DNA from: JBBSOW01 sp038259365
Lineage (GTDB): Bacteria; Actinomycetota; Actinomycetes; Propionibacteriales; Propionibacteriaceae
Reading direction: 5' to 3'
DNA: 5,998 nt
Assembly (NCBI GenBank): GCA_038259365.1
Contig: JBBSOW010000152.1
Coordinates: forward strand, 1-5,998
The translations under genes were made by a program, and so were the position numbers. Below, piece after piece: positions 1 through 5,998 of this stretch; positions within the stretch are counted from its first letter, which is position 1; every line of letters starts with the position of its first letter. Below the pieces are notes generated by a model. It was not told where the DNA came from and made no database searches. It worked only from the letters and a program-made list of their open reading frames with translations.

Positions 1-3000
1 AGCACCGCGGGCAACGCCTCGTGGAAGCGTTGCACCGGCCCGGCGAGGTCGTCGCGCACCCCGGTGACGTCGATGGGAGACCGACGATTGTTCAACACCC
101 ACCGGGCCCCACGCTCCACCAGGGTGCGGAGATCCATGCGGAACTTCGTGAGCCGGTCGGCGGCGATCTCGGAATCCAGGGTGCGCAGCTCCGCCTCGTA
201 ATGGGCGGCGTTGAAGATGCTGCGCGAGGCCAGCTGGGCGCGGATGACGTCCTCGGGCTTGGCGCCGGACTCGCTGCAGAGCCGGTAGGCCGCGGTAATG
301 CCGGCCGAATCCACGAAGCGGTTGATAGCCACCGTGGTGATGATCTCGCGACGCAGGCGGTGCTGTTCCATCTGCTGGCGATAGTCCTCGCGCAGGGCGG
401 GCGGGAAGTAGTCCACGAGGCGCTGTTGGACGAACTTGTCGTCGGGCAGATCGCTGGCCAAGATCACATCGTTCAACCAGATCTTGGTGTAGGAGAGCAG
501 GGTGGCCAGCTCGGGGTTGGTGAGCCCCTTGTTCTCGCTGATCCGCTCATGCATGGCCTCGGAGTCGGGCAGATACTCGATCCGGCGGTTCAACAGCCCC
601 AGCTCCTCGAGCCGGGTCATCCACTCCTCGTGCACCAACGCCATCGCCCCGGCCGTGGAGCACGCGTTGCCCAGGGCGGTGTTCTGATCGACGTTGTGCC
701 GCAGGACCAACCGCGCGACGTCGTCGGTCATCGAGGCCAACAGCTCGCGGCGATCCTCCTCGCTGAGCCTGCCCTCGGCCACCTCGGGCCGCAACAGGAT
801 CTTGATGTTGACCTCGTAGTCGGAGGTGTCGACGCCGGCGGAGTTGTCGATGAAGTCGGCGTTGATCAAGCCCCCACTCTTGGCGTACTCGATCCGGCCG
901 AGCTGGGTAGCGCCCAGGTTTCCGCCTTCGCCGACGCAGCGGGCCCGCACCTCGCTGCCGTTGAGGCGCACGTGATCGTTGGCCTTGTCGCCCACCTCGG
1001 CGTGGCTCTCGGATTCCGCCTTGACGTAGGTGCCGATGCCGCCGTTCCACAACAGATCCACCTTGGCGCGCAGGATATGGCCGATCAACTCGTTGGGCTG
1101 CATCGAGCGCTTGTCGTCGGCGATCGACAAGGCCTCACGAACCTCGTCGGTGATCGGGATGGACTTCGCCGCCTTCTCATAGACCCCGCCGCCGGCGGAG
1201 ATGAGGTCGGTGTCGTAGTCGGTCCAGCTCGATCTCGGCAGCTCGAACAGCCGCTGGCGCTCCTCGAAGGAGGTGGCCGGATCGGGATCGGGATCGAGGA
1301 AGATGTGGCGATGGTTGAACGCGGCGAGCAGCTTCAGGTTGCGGCTCAGCAGCATTCCGTTGCCGAACACGTCGCCCGCCATGTCGCCGATGCCGACGCA
1401 GGTGAACTCGGAGGTGATACCGAGCTCGCGGAAGTGCCGCTCCACCGACTTCCACGCGCCCCGGGCGGTGATGCCCATGGCCTTGTGGTCATAGCCAACC
1501 GATCCGCCGGAGGCGAAGGCGTCCCCGAGCCAGAATCCGGCGTTCACGCTGATGGCGTTGGCCAGATCGGAGAACGTCGCGGTCCCCTTGTCCGCCGCCA
1601 CCACGAGATAGGGGTCGTCGGAGTCCCAGCGCACCACGGACTCCGGCGCCACGATGTCGCCGTCGACGATGTTGTCGGTGACGCTGAGCAGGCTGGCGAT
1701 AAAGATCTGGTAACACGCCTTGCCCTCATCGGCGCGATCGGCGGCCCCGACCGACCGCTTGCAGTAGAACCCGCCCTTGGCCCCCACCGGCACGATGACG
1801 GTGTTCTTGACCATCTGGGCCTTGACCAGGCCCAGCACCTCGGTGCGGAAGTCCTCGGCCCGGTCGGACCAGCGCAACCCGCCGCGGGCGACGGAGCCAA
1901 AGCGTAGGTGCACCCCCTCGACCCGGGGGGAATAGACGAAGATCTCGAACTCGGGCCGAGGCTCGGGCAGGTCGGGGATCTCGCTGGGCAACAACTTCAG
2001 CGCGAGGGCCTGGGCGTCGGACTGGAACGCGTTGGTTCGGATGACGGCCAAGATGGCGGTCAGGAAGTAGCGCAGGATGCGGTCGTGATCGAGGCTCTCC
2101 ACCGCCTCCAGACTGTCCACGATCGCCTGCTCTCGTTCGGCGGAGCCCGCTACCCGCTCTTCGTGCTCGAGCCCACATTCTGGGGAGAACCGGTGTCGGA
2201 ACAGCTCCACCAGGCTCGTCGCGATGTCTCGGTTCGCCACGAGCGCGTCGGCGATGTAGGCCTGGGAGAACGTGGTGCCGGCCTGCTGGAGGTAACGCGA
2301 GATCGCCCGCAGCCAACTCACCTCGCGCCAACTGAGCCCGGCCGACATGACTAGAGAGTTGAGGGCGTCGGATTCGGCGCGGCGGGCGTAACTGGCCGCA
2401 AACGCCTCGGTGAAGCGGGTCCGCCCCTCATCGGTCCAGGTGTCTTCGATCTCCTTCTCCCCACCGCGCAGGCGGAGCCCGAAGTCCAAGATGAACGCGG
2501 GATCCCCGTTCGGCAGGGTGACCTGATAGGGCCGCTCGTCGATGACGTCGACGCCGAGCATCGCCAGGTGCGGCAGCACCCGAGACAGCGGCAGCGGTTC
2601 GGTACAGAAGATCTTCAACCGCAAATGAGCCTCGTCCTCGGAGCGCTCGGGGCGGTAGACGACCATGGAGATGTCGTGCTCCCCGTCGAGGCGGGACAGC
2701 TTGTCGATGTCGAGCACGCCCTGGCGGGGGCTGAAGTCGTCCTTGTAGCCAGCGGGAAACACCTCGCTGACCTCGTCGCGACGGACCTCGGTGTCCGAGG
2801 CGGCCACCGCATCGTAGAGATTGTCGTTCCACGTCCGGGTGGCCCGGCTGAGCTCGGCCTCGAGTTCGGCCACGTCGACGTTGCCGAGCCTGCGGCCGCT
2901 GGGCATCCGGACGATGAAGTACAGGCGCGCCAAGACCGATTCGCCCACGCGCGCTTCGTACTCCACCGAGGCGCCACCGAGGGCGTTCTTTAGAATCTCC

Positions 3001-4334
3001 TCCATCTGGACGCGCACCTGCGTGGTGTAGCGATCACGGGGAAAGTAGACCAGCGCCGAAAGGTAACGCCCGTAGGGATCGCGTCGCTCGAAAATCCGCA
3101 CCTGGCGACGCTCGCGCAGGTTCGCGATGCGCTCGACGATGGGCGCCAACTCCTCGGCGCGGGTCTGGAACAGTTCGTCGCGGGGGTAGTTGTTCAGGAC
3201 CGCCAAAGCGGCCTTGCCGCCGTGGCTATCGGGGTTGTACCCGATGATGCGCATGATCTCGCGAGCCTTGGCGCGAAGCACCGGGATGCGGCTCACCGAC
3301 TCCGAATACGCCGAGGCGGCGAAGAGGCCCAGGAAGCGGCGCTCGCCGATGACGCGGCCCTGTTCGTCGAACTCGCGCACCCCGAGATAATCCAGATAGG
3401 TGGGGCGGTGGACGGTGGAGATCTGGTTGTCCTTGGTGACGAGGACCAGCTGCGGCAACGTGGTGGTGGGCGGGTTGGCCCCGAACCGGTTTCGGCTGGC
3501 CTCCTCGGAACGCAGCAACCCGAGCCCGGTGTCGGGAACCGGCTCATAGGTGCGGGTACCGTCCCCACGGACGAGCTTGTACTCCCGGTAGCCCAGCAGC
3601 GTGAAGTTGTTGGCCGCCACCCAGCGCATCAGCTCAACGGCGGTCTGGCGTTCCGCTTCGGTGTGCGGGGTGTCGGAGCTAGCGAGGTCGTCGCTGGTCT
3701 GCAATGCGTTGGCCCGCAGCGGGCCCCAATCGGCGACCACCACGGCGACGTCGTCGAGCACCGAGCGCAGGCCGTTTTCAAGCTCCGCCATCGTGTCCGG
3801 CTCCGGTTGCTTCCCCGGTGCCGGCACCGCCTCGATGTACATCCACGACTCGGCCACCTCGTCGTCGGCGTCCTGTTGAGCCGCCTGAACGACGCCGGGA
3901 ATCCCGGCCAGCTCGCCGTCCTGGCGGCGCACGCGCAGCTGCGGGTGGAGGAGCTCGCGCAGGGTCCACCCCTGACGCAGGATCTCCATCTGCACCGAAT
4001 CGACCAGGAAGGGCAGGTCGGCGGTGACGATCTGGATGACCGTGGCTGCCCCGGGTGCCTCCCAATGGTCCTCGGCGACGCTCGGTGTCCACACCCTGAT
4101 CGCGGGTTCGCCGGCCTTGCGCTGCTTGCCCAGGGCGAGGTGGCTCTCGATCAGCCCCTCGAGGACATCGAGATCGCGATCCTGCAAAACCTCGACATCG
4201 ACGTGGCGGAAGTAATCGCGACACAGCCGATCGCGATCTTGGATTTCGGCGGCGGCGGCCGAGTCGCTGAGGCAGGCGGCCAACTCCTCCAAACGCGCCT
4301 CGACTGCGGTCTTTGACTGTTGCGCTTGTGCCAT
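1..4334 (-). CDS. gdh: Large NAD-specific glutamate dehydrogenase (GDH-180 class), 3' end cut by window edge
   Basis: Catalyses NAD-dependent oxidative deamination of L-glutamate to 2-oxoglutarate and ammonium in the cytoplasm; in this family the role is usually catabolic. The minus-strand frame is open for 1444 codons from the ATG at 4334 to the left edge with no stop or frameshift; I checked the frame at many points. Family members are about 1600 residues, so roughly the last 150-200 residues are missing. The N-terminal half is the regulatory ACT-like region: IQIVTADLPFLVDSVQMEIL near residues 97-117, RWVAANNFTLLGYREY near 237-252, and RDRYTTQVRVQMEEIL around 433-448. The catalytic core shows GGLRWSDR (818-825), KAQMVKN (838-844) and PVGAKGGF (849-856). 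By analogy with hexameric GDHs, K843 and K853 are the substrate-binding and catalytic lysines. The nucleotide-binding fold has GIGDMAGDVFGNGM (981-994), followed by VGEGGNLG (1134-1141). The start is supported by a -10 box 7 nt upstream. Its neighbour is divergent, so it is probably transcribed alone or with genes to the left. Mycobacterial homologues are controlled by GarA; nothing here shows that. Confidence 0.97.
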   Translation of the reverse strand, partial: MAQAQQSKTAVEARLEELAACLSDSAAAAEIQDRDRLCRDYFRHVDVEVLQDRDLDVLEGLIESHLALGKQRKAGEPAIRVWTPSVAEDHWEAPGAATVIQIVTADLPFLVDSVQMEILRQGWTLRELLHPQLRVRRQDGELAGIPGVVQAAQQDADDEVAESWMYIEAVPAPGKQPEPDTMAELENGLRSVLDDVAVVVADWGPLRANALQTSDDLASSDTPHTEAERQTAVELMRWVAANNFTLLGYREYKLVRGDGTRTYEPVPDTGLGLLRSEEASRNRFGANPPTTTLPQLVLVTKDNQISTVHRPTYLDYLGVREFDEQGRVIGERRFLGLFAASAYSESVSRIPVLRAKAREIMRIIGYNPDSHGGKAALAVLNNYPRDELFQTRAEELAPIVERIANLRERRQVRIFERRDPYGRYLSALVYFPRDRYTTQVRVQMEEILKNALGGASVEYEARVGESVLARLYFIVRMPSGRRLGNVDVAELEAELSRATRTWNDNLYDAVAASDTEVRRDEVSEVFPAGYKDDFSPRQGVLDIDKLSRLDGEHDISMVVYRPERSEDEAHLRLKIFCTEPLPLSRVLPHLAMLGVDVIDERPYQVTLPNGDPAFILDFGLRLRGGEKEIEDTWTDEGRTRFTEAFAASYARRAESDALNSLVMSAGLSWREVSWLRAISRYLQQAGTTFSQAYIADALVANRDIATSLVELFRHRFSPECGLEHEERVAGSAEREQAIVDSLEAVESLDHDRILRYFLTAILAVIRTNAFQSDAQALALKLLPSEIPDLPEPRPEFEIFVYSPRVEGVHLRFGSVARGGLRWSDRAEDFRTEVLGLVKAQMVKNTVIVPVGAKGGFYCKRSVGAADRADEGKACYQIFIASLLSVTDNIVDGDIVAPESVVRWDSDDPYLVVAADKGTATFSDLANAISVNAGFWLGDAFASGGSVGYDHKAMGITARGAWKSVERHFRELGITSEFTCVGIGDMAGDVFGNGMLLSRNLKLLAAFNHRHIFLDPDPDPATSFEERQRLFELPRSSWTDYDTDLISAGGGVYEKAAKSIPITDEVREALSIADDKRSMQPNELIGHILRAKVDLLWNGGIGTYVKAESESHAEVGDKANDHVRLNGSEVRARCVGEGGNLGATQLGRIEYAKSGGLINADFIDNSAGVDTSDYEVNIKILLRPEVAEGRLSEEDRRELLASMTDDVARLVLRHNVDQNTALGNACSTAGAMALVHEEWMTRLEELGLLNRRIEYLPDSEAMHERISENKGLTNPELATLLSYTKIWLNDVILASDLPDDKFVQQRLVDYFPPALREDYRQQMEQHRLRREIITTVAINRFVDSAGITAAYRLCSESGAKPEDVIRAQLASRSIFNAAHYEAELRTLDSEIAADRLTKFRMDLRTLVERGARWVLNNRRSPIDVTGVRDDLAGPVQRFHEALPAV

Positions 4335-4341
4335 GCCTCAC

Positions 4342-4347
4342 ACTGTA
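4342..4347 (-). promoter_or_regulatory. Probable leaderless -10 box of gdh
   Basis: Read on the minus strand, TACAGT fits the actinobacterial -10 pattern TANNNT. It lies exactly 7 nt before the gdh ATG, so transcription would begin at or next to the start codon. The only Shine-Dalgarno-like bases, GAGG, sit one nucleotide from the ATG, which is too close to work well. That favours a leaderless mRNA. I see no convincing -35 hexamer, which is common for such promoters. The box and spacing are seen directly; promoter function is inferred. Confidence 0.5.
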
Positions 4348-4363
4348 GCCATCCCCGAGGTCT

Positions 4364-4410
4364 CCTGGGGCGGAGCCACTCCAACTCCATCCCATCATCG
4401 GCTCCGCAGG
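4364..4410. repeat. Inverted repeat in the gdh/DUF2505 divergent promoter region
   Basis: GCGGAGCC (4370-4377) and GGCTCCGC (4400-4407) are perfect 8-bp inverted arms separated by 22 bp. If three bases are allowed to bulge out on the left, the match extends to 11 bp, using CCTG at 4364-4367 and the CAGG that ends at 4410. Relative to the inferred gdh start of transcription, the near arm covers about -36 to -43, where a repressor or activator could act. It could be a two-site operator, or a hairpin if transcribed. No known regulator is recognised. Confidence 0.45.
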
Positions 4411-4447
4411 CATGATTCGCGTGATGAGCACCCGGTGGGCATGATTC
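4409..4447. repeat. Direct repeat pair GGCATGATTC, 29 bp apart
   Basis: The 10-mer GGCATGATTC occurs at 4409-4418 and again at 4438-4447, a start-to-start distance of 29 bp (a little under three helical turns). Both copies lie just upstream of the DUF2505 gene, and the second is part of a 13-bp dyad touching its start codon. Paired identical sites at this spacing in a short divergent intergenic region look like binding sites for one regulator, but chance or local duplication cannot be excluded. Confidence 0.4.
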
Positions 4448-4451
4448 ATGC
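4439..4451 (+). promoter_or_regulatory. Perfect 13-bp dyad abutting the DUF2505 start; overlaps a -10-like hexamer
   Basis: GCATGA-T-TCATGC is a perfect inverted repeat with 6-bp arms around a single T, and it ends on the base before the ATG at 4452. Inside it, CATGAT (4440-4445) is a weak -10-like hexamer 6 nt before the ATG, the distance expected for a leaderless start. No Shine-Dalgarno is placed to serve this ATG. A protein bound here would block transcription start directly. The symmetry is seen; operator and promoter roles are inferred. Confidence 0.4.
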
Positions 4452-4928
4452 ATGGACATCACCGCTCGCGCCCACTTCGACGACGCCACCCCGGGCGAGG
4501 TCTACGACATGATGATGAGCCCCGGGTACCAAGAGCTGGTGTGCCAGGCCAGCCACGCCGAGGACTACTCCGTGGCGATCGAGGGATCGGTTCTAAAAAC
4601 CTCGCGCCAGCTCAAGGCGCCGTCGATAGTGGCCAAGTTCACCGGGGGCACCCTCAACGTGGTGGAGACTATCGAGTGGCGACCTCCTGCCGCCGACGGC
4701 ACCCGCGCCGGAACGATCACCATCGAGGTGCCCGGCCAGCCGGTCCGGTTCGCGGGCACCATCAGTATCGGTCGGGTGAACGGTGGTTCCGCAATGGTCA
4801 TGGCCGGTGACTTGCGCATCAACGTCCCCCTCATCGGCAAGAAGATGGAACAGTCCGCCGCCCCCGCTATGGCCGCTGGCTTTCGCACCCACGAGCACGT
4901 CGGCGGGCGCTGGTTGGCCAGCGAATGA
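4452..4928 (+). CDS. DUF2505-like protein of unknown function
   Basis: This 158-residue protein (MDITARAHFDDATPGEVYDM... to ...GGRWLASE) resembles the actinobacterial DUF2505 family, a group related to the SRPBCC helix-grip fold that often binds hydrophobic ligands. The N-terminal strand followed by a short helix around DATPGEVYDMMMSPGYQEL (residues 11-29), then alternating strands with many Val, Ile and Thr, fits that fold. Length is normal for the family. No signal peptide, membrane segment or catalytic motif is visible, so it is probably cytoplasmic. I chose the ATG at 4452 because it begins the conserved N-terminal strand; the nearby ATGs at 4441 and 4448 are in other frames. It is divergent from gdh and followed by a 155-bp gap, so it is probably transcribed alone. 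The family assignment comes from recognition of the sequence, not a search, and no biochemical role can be given. Confidence 0.8.
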   Translation: MDITARAHFDDATPGEVYDMMMSPGYQELVCQASHAEDYSVAIEGSVLKTSRQLKAPSIVAKFTGGTLNVVETIEWRPPAADGTRAGTITIEVPGQPVRFAGTISIGRVNGGSAMVMAGDLRINVPLIGKKMEQSAAPAMAAGFRTHEHVGGRWLASE

Positions 4929-4932
4929 GCTA

Positions 4933-4955
4933 AGGGGCCGGCGCAGGTCGCCCCT
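4933..4955 (+). terminator. Weak hairpin just after the DUF2505 gene
   Basis: AGGGGC (4933-4938) can pair with GCCCCT (4950-4955), giving a 6-bp GC-rich stem with an 11-nt loop that starts 5 bp after the stop codon. The sequence after it, ATTGGG, is not a T-run, so this is not a classical intrinsic terminator. It may still slow RNA polymerase or protect the 3' end. Confidence 0.25.
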
Positions 4956-4984
4956 ATTGGGCCAGCGCCGAGTCGATCTCCCGA

Positions 4985-5005
4985 CGCCCGGAATCGGGGC
5001 GCTTT
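4985..5005 (+). terminator. Second weak hairpin with short T-run downstream of the DUF2505 gene
   Basis: CGCCC (4985-4989) pairs with GGGCG (4997-5001) around a 7-nt loop, followed by CTTT. An alternative pairing is CCCGA (4980-4984) with TCGGG (4994-4998). Either could end the DUF2505 transcript before the arsR promoter, but the T-run has only three bases and the stem is short. Confidence 0.25.
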
Positions 5006-5044
5006 CGACCCAGAAGCTGTTCCGCCTGACGTTAGCCACGCCGG

Positions 5045-5066
5045 GATCTTGCATCATGCATAGATC
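5045..5066. promoter_or_regulatory. 22-bp dyad upstream of arsR, possible operator
   Basis: GATCTTGCAT (5045-5054) and ATGCATAGATC (5056-5066) form an inverted repeat around C5055. All ten base pairs match if T5061 is looped out. It also contains TTGCAT (5049-5054), a possible -35 hexamer lying 17 bp before the -10-like CAATAT at 5072. A regulator bound here would cover the -35 region. It is only 2 bp from the second dyad. The extra base in one arm makes it less typical for an ArsR site, so another regulator or a transcribed hairpin is possible. Confidence 0.45.
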
Positions 5067-5068
5067 AG

Positions 5069-5082
5069 TGTCAATATTTACA
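5069..5082. promoter_or_regulatory. Likely ArsR operator overlapping the arsR promoter
   Basis: TGTCAATATTTACA matches its own reverse complement at 12 of 14 positions and is centred on AATATT. AT-rich dyads of this kind immediately before an arsR gene are the usual autoregulatory sites of ArsR/SmtB proteins. It sits 1 bp before the GTG start of arsR and overlaps the best -10 candidate, CAATAT (5072-5077), which is 6 nt from the GTG. Repressor binding would therefore block transcription start. The stretch is much more AT-rich than its surroundings. Confidence 0.55.
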
Positions 5083-5083
5083 T

Positions 5084-5440
5084 GTGTCGAACTCTCAAAC
5101 CCCCCAGCTCGCTATCGAGACGGCGTGCTGCTCAGCCGCGTCTGGACAACCCCTCAGCATGATCGAAGCCGAGCGGCTAACGCCGCGGCTCAAGGCCTTG
5201 GCCGATCCGGTGCGGCTCCGGTTGATGTCGATCGTGGCGTCCCAGGCCAACGGCGAGGCCTGCGTGTGCGATCTGAACGACAGCTTCGAGTTATCCCAGC
5301 CCACCATCAGTCACCACCTCAAGGTGTTGCACGATGTCGGGTTACTCGAGCGATCCAAGCGAGGCGTGTGGGTTTACTATCGAGTCCGCTCTTCAGCGCT
5401 AGTCGATCTGGCCGCCCTCATCGCCAACCCGACCGCATGA
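5084..5440 (+). CDS. arsR: ArsR/SmtB-family arsenic-responsive repressor
   Basis: This 118-residue winged-helix repressor should bind the ars promoter as a dimer and let go when trivalent arsenic (or antimony) binds its cysteines. The order is ALADPVRLRLMSI (38-50), typical of ArsR proteins, then ACVCDL (59-64), the recognition helix in LSQPTISHHLKVLHDVGLL (70-88), and the wing RGVWVYYRV (93-101). Cysteines are at 15, 16, 60 and 62. The 15-16 pair matches the pair known in Corynebacterium glutamicum ArsR, while CVCDL resembles the E. coli metal-binding motif, with Asn65 where E. coli has its third Cys. The GTG at 5084 is chosen because it retains the Cys-Cys pair and lies 1 bp after an operator-like dyad. 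The internal ATG at 5159 would give 93 residues and lose the pair. There is no Shine-Dalgarno, so a leaderless start is likely. The acr3 gene follows 19 bp later in the same operon. Metal specificity is inferred from the cysteines and the neighbour. Confidence 0.92.
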   Translation: MSNSQTPQLAIETACCSAASGQPLSMIEAERLTPRLKALADPVRLRLMSIVASQANGEACVCDLNDSFELSQPTISHHLKVLHDVGLLERSKRGVWVYYRVRSSALVDLAALIANPTA

Positions 5441-5446
5441 CCCCTC

Positions 5447-5453
5447 GAAGGAG
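5447..5453 (+). promoter_or_regulatory. Shine-Dalgarno of acr3, decides its GTG start
   Basis: GAAGGAG lies 6 nt before the GTG at 5460, ideal spacing. It is the only strong ribosome-binding sequence at any gene start in this window and fits translation of the second gene of an mRNA shared with arsR. Confidence 0.8.
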
Positions 5454-5459
5454 TCTGCA

Positions 5460-5998
5460 GTGCATAACCCCGCGTCCGTCCACGACGCCGCACCCGCCGC
5501 CCAACTGTCCAGAACCGATCGGTACCTGCCGGTATGGATCGTCGCGGCCATGGCGCTGGGGTTGTTGCTGGGCCGGTTGACTCCCGGCCTGGCCGGCGCC
5601 CTGGACGCAGTGAAGATCGGCTCGGTCTCGGTGCCGATCGCCATCGGCTTGCTCGTCATGATGTATCCCGTGCTGGCCAAGGTTCGCTACGGTGAGACCC
5701 GCCAGGTGCTCGGCCATCGACGCCTCATGATCACCTCTCCGGTGATCAACTGGGTGCTCGCGCCCGCGTTCATGTTCATCCTGGCCTGGGTCTTCCTCGC
5801 CGATCTACCCGAGTACCGCACCGGCTTGATCATCGTCGGCCTGGCGCGTTGCATCGCCATGGTGTTGATCTGGAACGACCTGGCCTGCGGGGATCGGGAG
5901 GCGGCCGCGGTCTTGGTGGCCATCAACTCGGTCTTCCAGGTGCTCGCCTTCGGCGCCCTGGGTTGGTTGTACCTGCAGGCGCTGCCGTCGTGGCTGGG
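5460..5998 (+). CDS. acr3: ACR3-family arsenite efflux permease, N-terminal half (3' end cut by window edge)
   Basis: An inner-membrane transporter that exports arsenite, driven by the proton-motive force; it belongs to the bile/arsenite/riboflavin transporter superfamily. The first 179 codons are present; the family usually has about 350-400 residues and ten membrane helices. After a polar leader of about 20 residues, hydrophobic segments lie at about 23-40, 55-73, 93-113, 121-138 and 148-172, that is helices 1-5. The diagnostic ACR3 signature GLARCIAMVLIWNDLACG is at 127-144. C131 corresponds to the conserved helix-4 cysteine required for transport in characterised ACR3 proteins. The GTG start is set by the Shine-Dalgarno 6 nt upstream; no better start is visible. 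The gene lies 19 bp after arsR in the same direction, so it should be co-transcribed and induced by arsenic through ArsR. No defect is seen in the visible part. The second conserved residue, a glutamate in helix 9, lies beyond the window. Confidence 0.95.
   Translation, partial: MHNPASVHDAAPAAQLSRTDRYLPVWIVAAMALGLLLGRLTPGLAGALDAVKIGSVSVPIAIGLLVMMYPVLAKVRYGETRQVLGHRRLMITSPVINWVLAPAFMFILAWVFLADLPEYRTGLIIVGLARCIAMVLIWNDLACGDREAAAVLVAINSVFQVLAFGALGWLYLQALPSWL

Noticed and set aside
21..1907. Open frame of 628 codons on the plus strand, with others at 3222-4316 and 1908-2354
   Set aside because: They lie wholly antisense to gdh, whose protein carries all the family motifs in order. Their composition (Gly, Ala, Val, His, Asp and Gln rich, no domain) is what the complement of a GC-rich gene gives.
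3778..4489. Minus-strand frames running through the gdh N-terminus into the intergenic region, possible upstream extension of gdh
   Set aside because: They are in other frames than gdh. The gdh frame gives conserved sequence from the ATG at 4334 and has a -10 box 7 nt upstream.
5055..5061. CATGCAT also present at 4447-4453, suggesting one regulator for the DUF2505 gene and arsR
   Set aside because: A shared 7-mer, itself partly palindromic, is weak evidence, and the surrounding symmetry differs: GCAT arms separated by 5 bp at one site and by 1 bp at the other.
4929..5083. Possible small RNA or tRNA in the gap before arsR
   Set aside because: No cloverleaf, T-loop sequence or strong intrinsic terminator is visible. 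The short hairpins and operator-like dyads account for the structure seen.
4783..5580. Plus-strand open frame of 265 codons across the DUF2505 end, the intergenic gap, arsR and the start of acr3
   Set aside because: It overlaps three better-supported genes in a different frame, is rich in Arg, Pro and Ser, and has no recognisable domain.
5399..5926. Minus-strand open frames opposite arsR and acr3
   Set aside because: They are antisense shadows of genes with clear family signatures (the ArsR helix-turn-helix and the ACR3 helix-4 motif).

Overview
The window is GC-rich DNA of actinobacterial character. Three things point that way: the very large NAD-dependent glutamate dehydrogenase of the type found in mycobacteria and streptomycetes, a DUF2505-type protein, and gene starts that mostly lack a Shine-Dalgarno sequence but have a -10-like box 6-7 nt before the start codon, as in leaderless mRNAs. 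Genus cannot be read from the sequence. An acidimicrobial or propionibacterial-type actinobacterium would fit equally well.

Layout. Positions 1-4334 (minus strand) hold one uninterrupted reading frame of 1444 codons for the large NAD-glutamate dehydrogenase. It starts at 4334 and leaves the window at its C-terminal end. A 117-bp divergent intergenic region (4335-4451) contains a good leaderless -10 box for gdh, a long inverted repeat over the gdh -35 region, and a direct-repeat/dyad pair beside the next start. A 158-residue DUF2505-like protein of unknown function follows on the plus strand (4452-4928). A 155-bp gap holds two weak hairpins and then two operator-like dyads. Last comes an arsenic-response operon on the plus strand: arsR (5084-5440) and, 19 bp later with a clear Shine-Dalgarno, the first 179 codons of an ACR3-type arsenite efflux permease that runs off the right edge.

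How the genes work together. ArsR and Acr3 form a standard sensor/pump pair: trivalent arsenic should release ArsR from the upstream dyads and allow the pump to be made. The ArsR carries an N-terminal Cys-Cys pair at residues 15-16, as in Corynebacterium glutamicum ArsR, together with a Cys-Val-Cys motif at 60-62 as in E. coli ArsR. The dehydrogenase is catabolic (glutamate to 2-oxoglutarate plus ammonium) and has no evident link to arsenic. DUF2505 and gdh share only their intergenic region. I see no tRNA, rRNA, insertion sequence, CRISPR array or phage gene, and no clearly new multi-gene system. The points most worth checking are the cysteine arrangement of ArsR, the paired dyads in front of it, and the repeats between gdh and the DUF2505 gene.
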